From the NCBI RefSeq assembly GCF_900100845.1, contig NZ_FNFP01000001.1, positions 434,001 to 498,000 of the forward strand: 64,000 bases of DNA, given 5' to 3'. This DNA is from Natronincola ferrireducens. GTDB taxonomy: Bacteria; Bacillota; Clostridia; Peptostreptococcales; Natronincolaceae. The translations under genes and the position numbers were made by a program. Positions within the stretch are counted from its first letter, which is position 1. The number at the start of each line of letters is the position of its first letter. Positions 54,439 through 61,599 of this stretch are shown piece after piece. The notes under the pieces were generated by a model that saw only the letters and a program-made list of their open reading frames with translations, was not told where the DNA came from and did not search any database.

Positions 54439-55032
54439 CTATAATTTGTAGTGCAATACCATTAAAATATTGCCACATACTTCTCTAACCAATATGTAGT
54501 GATCAAACATTTTTTCAACAGCATTAATAATGTCTCTTCTTGAGGTTTTGGATTGTAGTTCACTGGTGATTTCATAAACATCCACCTGAACCTTATCCCA
54601 GTTGAAATGCTGTAGCTTAGAGGATTGACTAGCATTAATGAGCTCAAAGGGTATGGATGCAAAAATATTACCATTAAAAACCTCATGGGCCTGCCAAAAC
54701 CTATTATGAATATCCAATACACCACTGGATTTTAAATCTGAAGTTCTTATGGAGGCAAACCTTTCTAAATAATCCCCATCATAATAGTTCTTTACTGTAA
54801 TAGGTTTATATAAAAAGACTTCTTGAGAAATTTTTTCGATTTTCATATCGACATGATTGATTACGTCTACATTATTTTTGTTGTTTTGTTGATTTGTTAC
54901 ATGAATCAAATGCTGTTTGTAGACTTCTGCAGTTACTATTAACTCCTGTAGCAAACTAATTTGTGAATTTGTATATGAACTGGCTTCTAAATCATTTACA
55001 ATTCTTTTGATTTTGTAAAGTTGATTATTCAC
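54439..55032 (-). CDS. Hypothetical protein (197 aa), start revised
   Basis: A protein of unknown family. The longest reading frame (from GTG 55116) would add a hydrophobic N-terminus, but it has no ribosome site, and a TATAAT box lies inside that stretch (complement of 55073-55078). GTG 55032 has AAGGTG 6 nt upstream and is preferred, giving a soluble, mainly helical 197-residue protein without recognisable motifs. A VDMKIEKIS helix and the NAVEKMFDHYILV region look like coiled or helical packing. Flanked by yajQ (same strand, 130 nt) and the divergent hisS. Not recognised. Confidence 0.6.
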   Translation of the reverse strand: MNNQLYKIKRIVNDLEASSYTNSQISLLQELIVTAEVYKQHLIHVTNQQNNKNNVDVINHVDMKIEKISQEVFLYKPITVKNYYDGDYLERFASIRTSDLKSSGVLDIHNRFWQAHEVFNGNIFASIPFELINASQSSKLQHFNWDKVQVDVYEITSELQSKTSRRDIINAVEKMFDHYILVREVCGNILMVLHYKL

Positions 55033-55252
55033 ATGAGTCACCTTCCCTAAGCATATTAGACTTATTACTAATATTATAGTACAAATTTGGAAATTAAAAA
55101 ATAAAGAATATGTCACAACTTAAATATATTAGTATATTATCGAAGCAAGTTGTAGAAAATTTATGAACAAACCAAGAATGAAAGCTCCTTTCATTCTTTA
55201 TGAAATAATGGTAAAATATAGTGTAGTATTGGATATATACAACAAAAATGAC

Positions 55253-55281
55253 TTGATAAATTTTTAATATTTGGATATATT
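55253..55281 (+). promoter_or_regulatory. Promoter of the histidyl-tRNA synthetase gene
   Basis: TTGATA (55253-55258), 17 bp, TATATT (55276-55281). The leader is short, and no T-box was seen. Confidence 0.55.
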
Positions 55282-55317
55282 GTTAATAATACACTGATAA
55301 GATAGGAGGAAACAACA

Positions 55318-56496
55318 TTGAAATTCAACTCAAACCCTGTAAGGGGAACCTTTGACGTTTTACCACAAGATATGGAATTGAGGAATTGGGTACAGGATAC
55401 CATCAAGAAAGTTTATAGGGAAAGGGGCTATATGCAAATAGAAACCCCCTGTATTGAAAACTTAGACCTTCTAAACGATGGTGAAGGTGGAGAAAACCTT
55501 AGACTTTTATTTAAAATATTAAAGCGTGGAGAAAAGCTCACCTTTGATGAACTATCAGAAAATGCCCTATGTGATTTAGGCTTAAGGTTTGACTTAACCT
55601 TACCCCTAAGTAGATTTTATGCCAACAATCGCAATGAATTACCTACTCCCTTTAAGGCCTTTCAAATGGGTTATGTGTGGCGGGCGGAAAGACCACAAAA
55701 GGGGAGATTCCGTCAGTTTACCCAATGTGATATTGACATCATAGGGGATAAAACAATCTATGCAGAAATTGATATATTGCTGACCTTACCAAAGGCTATA
55801 GAGAGCTTGGGTTTTAAAAACTTTACCATTAAAATCAATGATAGACGACTGTTGAAGGATATTGTTGTAGGGGCAGGCTTTAAGGAGGAGGACTTTGATA
55901 GTATCTGCATCACATTAGATAAGATGGACAAGGTAGGTCAAGAAGGGGTAACGGAGGAACTAGTATCTAAAGGCTACAGAAAAGAAGATATAGAAAAGCT
56001 TCTAGCCCAATTAAATACAAATATAGGTAATTTTGACAACCAGTATGCTAGAGAACTACAAAAAGCCATTGACGTTGTATCAAAGTATTATCCTATTGAA
56101 TTTGAACCAACCCTAGTGAGAGGGATGGGCTATTATACAGGGGCTATTTTTGAAATTGTCAGCGATGAGTTTAGGGGTTCTATTGCTGGAGGAGGAAGAT
56201 ACGACAATCTATTAAGCAAATTCCAAAGGGACTCCATTCCTGCAGTAGGCTTTTCTATTGGCTTTGAAAGAATTGTAACGATTTTAAAGGAAAAAAACTT
56301 CAAAATACCAAAAGAGCAAAAGAAAATCGCCCTAGTCTTTACAGAGGATGAACTATTGGATCAAGTAATCAATCGAATAGAGGACCTCACTAAAGAAGGT
56401 AACATTGCTACGATGGTGAATGTTACTAGAAATAAGCTTGGTAAAAAAATTAGTCAATTGGAAGAACAAGGCTATGAAGTAGAGGTTATAAAATAA
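55318..56496 (+). CDS. hisS: Histidyl-tRNA synthetase, short divergent form
   Basis: A class II synthetase-like protein of 392 residues (typical bacterial HisRS is about 420). N-terminal PVRGTFDVLPQD, motif 2 YVWRAERPQKGRFRQFTQCDIDIIG in pieces (residues about 118-143), the HisA-type LVRGMGYYTGAIFE and motif 3 with GGGRYDNL and VGFSIGFERI are present. The insertion after the DGEGGENL segment (LFKILKRGEKL) and the short C-terminal anticodon-binding domain resemble the alternative HisRS subtype rather than the common bacterial one. HisZ usually lacks the histidine-A signature, which is present here, so tRNA charging is favoured over an ATP-phosphoribosyltransferase regulator role. TTG start with AGGAGGA 7 nt upstream. 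Confidence 0.85.
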   Translation: MKFNSNPVRGTFDVLPQDMELRNWVQDTIKKVYRERGYMQIETPCIENLDLLNDGEGGENLRLLFKILKRGEKLTFDELSENALCDLGLRFDLTLPLSRFYANNRNELPTPFKAFQMGYVWRAERPQKGRFRQFTQCDIDIIGDKTIYAEIDILLTLPKAIESLGFKNFTIKINDRRLLKDIVVGAGFKEEDFDSICITLDKMDKVGQEGVTEELVSKGYRKEDIEKLLAQLNTNIGNFDNQYARELQKAIDVVSKYYPIEFEPTLVRGMGYYTGAIFEIVSDEFRGSIAGGGRYDNLLSKFQRDSIPAVGFSIGFERIVTILKEKNFKIPKEQKKIALVFTEDELLDQVINRIEDLTKEGNIATMVNVTRNKLGKKISQLEEQGYEVEVIK

Positions 56497-56497
56497 T

Positions 56498-56533
56498 AAA
56501 AATAAGCCCTAATAATTACTAGGGCTTATTTTT
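56498..56533 (+). terminator. Terminator of hisS
   Basis: A 13-bp perfect stem (56498-56510 with 56521-56533), a 10-nt loop, with the T run inside the stem end. Confidence 0.85.
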
Positions 56534-56636
56534 ATGATGTTTTCTTCATAGAATTGTCATAATTCTGTAGTAAAATATAATTGCAAAAATTATAGGTAAA
56601 GGATCTAAAGTCTATTTTAACAGAAATTTATAAAAC

Positions 56637-57140
56637 CTATTCCAGTCTTTTACTAAAAAGCTTTAAAGAAGCCTCAATAGACTCTCTATCCAATTCCAGA
56701 AGAATATAGGAAAACCATCTCTCTTTACGCTTCTGGGTAGGGGAACCAGGATTTAACATCAAAATACCCCTATGGGTTTTAATGATAGGCTGATGACTAT
56801 GACCAAAAATGATGATATCTACATTATCCTCCATAAATATTTCATAGGTTCTTTCTAAAGTAGTTTTTCCTATGCCATGACCATGATAGATACCAATTTT
56901 ATAGCCTTCTAATTCAATTAACTCCTTTTCCTTAACAAAATGGGTTGTATTCTGATTGTCTACATTACCCAATACTCCCACAAAGTCCTTGTATTGTATT
57001 AATCCTTTAACTACCCCTTCTGCTACAAAATCCCCTGCATGTATGATTAAATCTAATCCATGGAAATGATATTTTATAGTATGTAAAAATTTTTCAGGAT
57101 CTTTAGTAATATGGGTATCTGAAATAATGCCTATTTTCAT
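56637..57140 (-). CDS. MJ0936/YfcE-type metallophosphoesterase
   Basis: A 167-residue calcineurin-fold phosphodiesterase with ISDTH at the N-terminus, IHAGD, GVLGNVDN, IYHGHG and FGHSHQP as metal ligands in the standard order, and LMLNPGSPTQKR near the end. Paralogue of 42088-42558. Monocistronic on the minus strand. Substrate unknown. Confidence 0.9.
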   Translation of the reverse strand: MKIGIISDTHITKDPEKFLHTIKYHFHGLDLIIHAGDFVAEGVVKGLIQYKDFVGVLGNVDNQNTTHFVKEKELIELEGYKIGIYHGHGIGKTTLERTYEIFMEDNVDIIIFGHSHQPIIKTHRGILMLNPGSPTQKRKERWFSYILLELDRESIEASLKLFSKRLE

Positions 57141-57359
57141 CCTTTATCACCTTCATGTAAAGTATATTTTATTATTTTTCTTCCTATCAGCTACAATATA
57201 CCCTAATAAATTTTATGTATTGTTAAAAAGCAATAATGTTATTACATAAGGGAAAATGGACAGTATTTTTGAAATGAAAATTAATAAATTCAAATGAAAG
57301 AAAAGGGGAGGGGGTAGACAGGAGAAGTAATAAGGTTGATTTTATGGAGCCTAAATTTA

Positions 57360-57388
57360 TTGACAATAATAACAGAAAAATATACAAT
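57360..57388 (+). promoter_or_regulatory. Promoter of the cbiMQO operon
   Basis: TTGACA (57360-57365), 17 bp, TACAAT (57383-57388), 71 bp before the first ATG. Upstream, 57213-57249 holds a TTATGTA...TACATAA inverted repeat of unknown meaning; no cobalamin riboswitch was seen. Confidence 0.65.
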
Positions 57389-57458
57389 GAAAATGCAAAT
57401 CATATGCAAAATCAAAAACAATATATTATTAAAGTGTAATGATTAGAGGAGGGATAGA

Positions 57459-58199
57459 ATGAGTCATATCCATGTTCCTGATGGTATTATATCAGTAGTC
57501 TGGTGGGGGTTAGGATATGTTTTGACCTTTACCATCATGTTTTTTATTTTTAAAACCCTAGATAAGGAGGAGGCAAGGAAGAAAATTCCCTTTACAGGAA
57601 TAGCCGCCGCCATTATGCTTTTGGGAATGTCAGTACCACTATTTATTGTTCCAGTACATTTAAGTCTAGCGGTATTAACAGGTATTTTAATAGGACCCAA
57701 ACTAGGTTTTCTAGCAGTATTTGTTGTTAATATAATGCTGGCATTATTTGGCCATGGAGGTATTACTATTGTTGGATTAAATACCCTTGTGGTTGGTTCG
57801 GAGGTATTAATAGGCTCCTGCTTATTTAAATATTTTAGTAAAAGGTTACATAAAGTAGGTAGTGTATTTATAGCAACAGCAATAGCTCTACTGATCTCTA
57901 TGACCTTAATGGTAGGTATCATTGGTGTTACTACTGGTGTTACAGAGGCCCTACCCCATCACCATCATGGAGAGCATGATTATTATGAAGATCAGCATGC
58001 TATAGAAGAAGTTGAAGATGTTTGGGAAAAAATGGGAGATGAAGTAGCTACAATAAGATACTTTGCCTTTACAGGCTGGACAGCGGTTGTGCTTATTCTT
58101 ATGGCAGGCATTGCTTTAGAATCTACTGGAACTGCCTTAATCATAAGATATTTCTTGCAGGTTCGTCCAGATTTAATTATTCCTACTCAAGATGTTTAA
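57459..58199 (+). CDS. cbiM: Ni/Co ECF transporter substrate-binding component CbiM/NikM
   Basis: A 246-residue membrane protein of the CbiM/NikM family. The N-terminal MSHIHVPDG places His residues early, as needed for metal binding in the family, and about six to seven membrane segments follow. A cytosolic or external loop at about residues 167-185 is His/Asp/Glu-rich (HHHHGEHDYYEDQH), a likely metal-collecting element. No separate CbiN/NikN gene or fusion is seen between it and cbiQ. GGAGGG site. First gene of a cbiM-cbiQ-cbiO operon. Whether nickel or cobalt is carried cannot be told. Confidence 0.9.
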   Translation: MSHIHVPDGIISVVWWGLGYVLTFTIMFFIFKTLDKEEARKKIPFTGIAAAIMLLGMSVPLFIVPVHLSLAVLTGILIGPKLGFLAVFVVNIMLALFGHGGITIVGLNTLVVGSEVLIGSCLFKYFSKRLHKVGSVFIATAIALLISMTLMVGIIGVTTGVTEALPHHHHGEHDYYEDQHAIEEVEDVWEKMGDEVATIRYFAFTGWTAVVLILMAGIALESTGTALIIRYFLQVRPDLIIPTQDV

Positions 58200-58227
58200 T
58201 AACTCAAAAGAATAAGGATGGTAAAAA

Positions 58228-58941
58228 ATGCATTTAGCTGAAATCGATCAAATATCTACTAATGGCATCAGTCCCCTTCATAAAGCAGGGGCTGTTTCCA
58301 AAATTATATTAACCCTACTTATTTTATCTGCCTTTATTGTTTCTAATGATGTAGTAAAATTAAGCTGTCTTATAATTATTCTCTTTACATTTTTTAGTGT
58401 AGGAGGGGTTCCCCTAAAGCAGGTGGGACACTTAGCCCTTTATCCTGTTTTTTTCAGTATTATATTTGCTTTAATAAGGGCTCAACAGGGATGGATTCTT
58501 GGGGTAATCATTATGTTAAAGGCTGTAGGTGCTGCCTCTACTATGCTTCTTTTGATAACAACTACACCTTATGTTGACATTTTTTCTTTTTTATCTTTAT
58601 TCATGCCAAGTCTGTTGGTGGATATTTTTCTTTTCACCTATCGCTCTTTTTTTATTTTGATTGATAAAATAGAAAGCCTTATTAAAAGTATGCGATTAAG
58701 GGGAGGGTACAAAGCCTTTAACCTATTCAGCAATCTTAAAAATATTGCTGGAATTTTAGGGGTGTTAATCATTCACTCCTTCGAAATGAGTGAAAGAATG
58801 TACAGGATTTATTCCCTTAGAGGATATCAGGGACGTATACCTTTAACGATAGATATATTTCCATTAAAAATTTATGATTATATAATTATTATATTAGGCA
58901 TAGTTATTCTAGTTGGGACGGTGATACAATGGAACCTTTAA
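58228..58941 (+). CDS. cbiQ: ECF transporter transmembrane component CbiQ (EcfT)
   Basis: A 237-residue EcfT-type membrane protein with about five to six hydrophobic segments and a cytosolic coupling motif region (SMRLRGGYK and the later YSLRGYQGR, each with an A/S-R-G type core) that contacts the ATPase. It overlaps the ATPase gene by 13 nt. Forms the metal uptake complex with CbiM and CbiO. ATG 58228; a moderate AAGGATGG site. Confidence 0.9.
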   Translation: MHLAEIDQISTNGISPLHKAGAVSKIILTLLILSAFIVSNDVVKLSCLIIILFTFFSVGGVPLKQVGHLALYPVFFSIIFALIRAQQGWILGVIIMLKAVGAASTMLLLITTTPYVDIFSFLSLFMPSLLVDIFLFTYRSFFILIDKIESLIKSMRLRGGYKAFNLFSNLKNIAGILGVLIIHSFEMSERMYRIYSLRGYQGRIPLTIDIFPLKIYDYIIIILGIVILVGTVIQWNL

Positions 58942-59789
58942 TAAAGGTACAGTGCTTAAAACATATATATCCTGATAAAACAGAAGTAAAACTTTGCGGT
59001 TTAGACTTTGTTGTAAAACCAGGGGAGAGGGTAGTTGTATTAGGTCCAAATGGAGCAGGGAAGACCACGCTGTTATCCCACATATTAGGACTTCTTTCGG
59101 CTGTAGAAGGTACAGTAGAGGTTATGGGTTTCCGACCCGATAAACATTTTAATAGGATTCGAAAAAATATAGGTGTGGTTTTTCAAAATGTTGATGAACA
59201 AATCATAGGACCTAGAGTTTATGATGATATAGCCTTTACCCCTCGAAATGAAGGATTATCCAAGGATGAGGTTCACAAAAAGGTGATGCTAGTGGCTCGA
59301 ACCCTTAAAATTGAACACCTTCTTGATAAAATCCCCCATTATCTTAGTGGAGGACAAAAAAAGAAGGTAGCTTTGGCAGGGGCTATGGTGATGATGCCTA
59401 AAATTCTTATTATGGATGAGCCCTTTGATTCTCTAGATCCCAAGGCTAAGGGCGAGATGGTAGCTATTATTAATGATCTGAATAAAGCCCATGGTGTGAC
59501 TTTAATTATTACCACCCATGATATCAATATCGTACCTAGCTTAGCCGACACCATCTATATCTTCAATGAAGGAAGCATTGTCACCAAAGGTACACCTAGT
59601 GAGGTATTTCAGCAGACAGAAATCTTAAAAAAAGCTAACTTAGAGCCGCCAATTCTATCGGAATTGTTTGATCGTTTAAGGAAAAGAGGCTATGATATTG
59701 AAATTCCTAATAGTTTAGAAGATGCAGAAGAGCAGTTGTTGACCATATTAAACCCTAAGGAAATATCAAATGAAGGTGCTAAAAATTAA
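58929..59789 (+). CDS. cbiO: ECF transporter ATPase CbiO
   Basis: A 286-residue ABC ATPase: Walker A GPNGAGKTT, the Q-loop VFQNVDEQIIG typical of ECF ATPases, signature LSGGQKKKVALAG, Walker B ILIMDEPFDSLD and the switch TTHDINIV. It energises CbiM/CbiQ. The C-terminus (about 220-286) extends beyond the core. It overlaps cbiQ. A terminator lies at 59857-59886. Confidence 0.93.
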   Translation: MEPLIKVQCLKHIYPDKTEVKLCGLDFVVKPGERVVVLGPNGAGKTTLLSHILGLLSAVEGTVEVMGFRPDKHFNRIRKNIGVVFQNVDEQIIGPRVYDDIAFTPRNEGLSKDEVHKKVMLVARTLKIEHLLDKIPHYLSGGQKKKVALAGAMVMMPKILIMDEPFDSLDPKAKGEMVAIINDLNKAHGVTLIITTHDINIVPSLADTIYIFNEGSIVTKGTPSEVFQQTEILKKANLEPPILSELFDRLRKRGYDIEIPNSLEDAEEQLLTILNPKEISNEGAKN

Positions 59790-59856
59790 AAGATAAAAGA
59801 TCTAAAATCTAAAATAGTTTATCCCTATCTGTTTATTATATAGGATAGTAAGATTG

Positions 59857-59886
59857 AAACCCCAGTTATTATAGCTGGGGTTTTAT
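59857..59886 (+). terminator. Terminator of cbiMQO
   Basis: AAACCCCAG (59857-59865) pairs with CTGGGGTTT (59875-59883) around a 9-nt loop, followed by TAT. Confidence 0.82.
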
Positions 59887-59942
59887 GATGCAATCAAGCC
59901 TAGATTTTTTATTACACTTCAATTTTAGTATTTATAAACTCC

Positions 59943-60104
59943 TCAATCAGGAAACATTCCTCTATAGGTTCCATTTTGACAAGTATGTACAGCCTTTGGT
60001 TGCATGCCTGTTTCTGCTGGTTTTCCACCGATATAAATAGAAGAAGTAGGCCCATCCCCTGCTATTTGTTCACCAACAAGCTGAGTTACAAAACTTAAGG
60101 TCAT
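59943..60104 (-). CDS. Possible small ORF or gene remnant (53 aa)
   Basis: A minus-strand ORF from ATG 60104 to TGA 59943. The product is hydrophilic and Gly/Thr-rich (GDGPTSSIYIGGKPAETG near the middle, ending GMFPD) and recalls small YjzC-like proteins only vaguely. There is no ribosome site before the ATG, so it may be a decayed gene. Low confidence; recorded because the 409-base gap otherwise holds only a terminator and the Fur-controlled promoter. Confidence 0.28.
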   Translation of the reverse strand: MTLSFVTQLVGEQIAGDGPTSSIYIGGKPAETGMQPKAVHTCQNGTYRGMFPD

Positions 60105-60130
60105 AGAATACTATCGTTATAGATAAATCC

Positions 60131-60175
60131 TTGACAATATAAAAGAAATGGAATATAATAATGATAATCATTATC
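60131..60175 (+). promoter_or_regulatory. Consensus promoter with overlapping Fur box
   Basis: Exact TTGACA (60131-60136), 17 bp, exact TATAAT (60154-60159). The 19 bp at 60157-60175 match the Fur consensus at 18 of 19 positions and overlap the -10 box, so iron-loaded Fur should block polymerase directly. Confidence 0.9.
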
Positions 60176-60198
60176 ATTTGTTAAAAGGAGGATTAAAA

Positions 60199-60501
60199 AT
60201 GAGGGCATTATTAGTTGGAGCAGATCGGTTAGGTAATATTCCAAATACATTGATGGAATATGGTATTGAAGATTATATCCATTGGACTGGGAGAAAAAAG
60301 GGTATGCGTAATTTTCAAATACCTACGGAGATGGATATGATCATCGTTTTTTATGATTTTATCGAACATAATATTACACAAATTGTAAAGGAAAAAGCAA
60401 AACAAAGTAACATACCATGTGTTTTTTCAAGAAGAGCCTGTAGTGATTTAGCAAAACAATTAAATAATTGTAGGGGATGTAAAGTATGTAAGGTGCAATA
60501 A
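60199..60501 (+). CDS. DUF2325 family protein, Fur-controlled
   Basis: A 100-residue protein from ATG 60199, which has AAAGGAGG 7 nt upstream; the longer ATG at 60148 reads through the Fur box and is rejected. The N-terminal ALLVGADRLGNIP motif and overall pattern match DUF2325. The C-terminus has a NCRGCKVCK tail, a CxxCxxC cluster plus Cys in VFSRRACSD, which could bind iron or an Fe-S cluster. Function unknown. Placed behind an almost perfect Fur box. The next gene (DUF3793) lies 126 nt downstream. Confidence 0.85.
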   Translation: MRALLVGADRLGNIPNTLMEYGIEDYIHWTGRKKGMRNFQIPTEMDMIIVFYDFIEHNITQIVKEKAKQSNIPCVFSRRACSDLAKQLNNCRGCKVCKVQ

Positions 60502-60537
60502 CCAAACATCCAATGTTAAAAAATTTACAAGGTCAAC

Positions 60538-60556
60538 GAGAATGATATTCATTACT
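60538..60556 (+). promoter_or_regulatory. Possible second Fur box before the DUF3793 gene
   Basis: 15 of 19 matches to the Fur consensus, with an AATGATATTCATT core palindrome, 72 bp before the ATG. Confidence 0.5.
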
Positions 60557-60627
60557 GTATTAACGGAAGATTTTTAAATAGAAAATATAGGTTTTTGAAG
60601 AGTACTTCTAAAGGAAAGAGGGATAGA

Positions 60628-61227
60628 ATGGAGACCAATTCTAAATACTGCTATTGTCTAAATCAAAACAGTGATTATGAATTTATAAAATGGATTGTTG
60701 AATTGCTTGGACCAGTATTATTAGGGGTAAAGCCATCGGAGATTGTCAGCTTTCCTGGAAAGGACAAAACAAGCCTTCAGAGAAGAGAAGCAGTGAAATT
60801 AATGATGGATATGAGTCCTAGAGTTAGTTTTAGAGAAATTGATTTTTCAAATAGATGTAATAAAATTTTATTTTATCATGTCGAATCTTTAAATCATACC
60901 CTTAAAGAATTTAGAAATCTGAGGTTCCTAAAAACCTTAGGGTATCCTGAGGATTACAACTTACAAATTTACTTAGACCATATGATATATAAAATGCAAG
61001 GAGGGGAAATCCCTCACGAAATTGGAGTATTTTTAGGATATCCATTAAAGGATGTTTTAGGGTTTATGGGACATCCTTCCTTGAAGCTAACAAAAACCAA
61101 CGGATGGAAAGTATATGGAGATCCTAGACTATCTGATGAAAAACATAGAAGGATTTTATGTGCTAAGGAAAAAGTGAAAAAAATGCTGGAAATAAATCCT
61201 CCAGAGAAGATTATACAAACTGCGTAA
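60628..61227 (+). CDS. DUF3793 family protein
   Basis: A 199-residue protein. The family signature PHEIGVFLGYPLKDVLGFMG (about 136-155), followed by NGWKVYGD, is clear, with an N-terminal region rich in aromatic residues and a central KILFYHVESLNHTL. DUF3793 has no known function; members often sit beside flavodoxin or iron-transport genes. ATG 60628 is chosen over 60595 because AAAGAGGGA lies just upstream. It probably belongs with the Fur-controlled DUF2325 gene. Confidence 0.85.
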   Translation: METNSKYCYCLNQNSDYEFIKWIVELLGPVLLGVKPSEIVSFPGKDKTSLQRREAVKLMMDMSPRVSFREIDFSNRCNKILFYHVESLNHTLKEFRNLRFLKTLGYPEDYNLQIYLDHMIYKMQGGEIPHEIGVFLGYPLKDVLGFMGHPSLKLTKTNGWKVYGDPRLSDEKHRRILCAKEKVKKMLEINPPEKIIQTA

Positions 61228-61308
61228 TAGAATAGTTTACTAGATATTAAAGGCTAACAAAAATTTATATCAAATTTATATCAATAGAACAAAAAATTCA
61301 AAAACATA

Positions 61309-61337
61309 TTGACAATAAATTAACAAAAAGATATAAT
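61309..61337 (+). promoter_or_regulatory. Consensus sigma-A promoter in the 61.3-kb gap
   Basis: Exact TTGACA (61309-61314), 17 bp, exact TATAAT (61332-61337), not followed by any long ORF. Confidence 0.85.
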
Positions 61338-61343
61338 GAGTTC

Positions 61344-61422
61344 AAGAAAAAATTAATTTAATTATAAGGTAACATAGTCATGAAGACTTTTAAAGCCATG
61401 AAGGCTACTGAAACAGTAGTTT
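61344..61422 (+). ncRNA. Candidate small RNA with three stem-loops
   Basis: Downstream of the consensus promoter: AGTC-ATGAA-GACT, then AGCC-ATGAA-GGCT (identical five-base loops), then CTACTG-AAA-CAGTAG followed by TTTTTT, a terminator. An alternative TAAAGCC/GGCTTTA pairing spans the last two. A 55-codon ORF (ATG 61380 to TAA 61547, weak AAGGT site, one hydrophobic helix) begins in the first loop and is the competing reading. Confidence 0.45.
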
Positions 61423-61567
61423 TTTCGGCTTTAATTTGTTTTCTATTACTTTTAAGTGCCCCCTATAAACCTCATTCTTTTTATAAAAGATGGGGTTTTG
61501 CTTTTGATTTTTATAGGATTACGGAAATCTTGAGGGATAACTTATAAATGTATATAGACTAATGAAA

Positions 61568-61596
61568 GTCTGCAGCTATTAGGATAAGCTGCAGAC
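61568..61596. terminator. Terminator hairpin of the hybrid kinase gene
   Basis: A perfect 10-bp stem GTCTGCAGCT/AGCTGCAGAC with a 9-nt loop, just after the minus-strand kinase stop; TTTCATT follows on that strand. Confidence 0.75.
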
Positions 61597-61599
61597 CTA

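Noticed and set aside
60148-60198. Upstream ATG extension of the DUF2325 gene
   Set aside because: The added codons are the Fur operator read as protein (Asn/His/Tyr-rich); the ATG at 60199 has the ribosome site.
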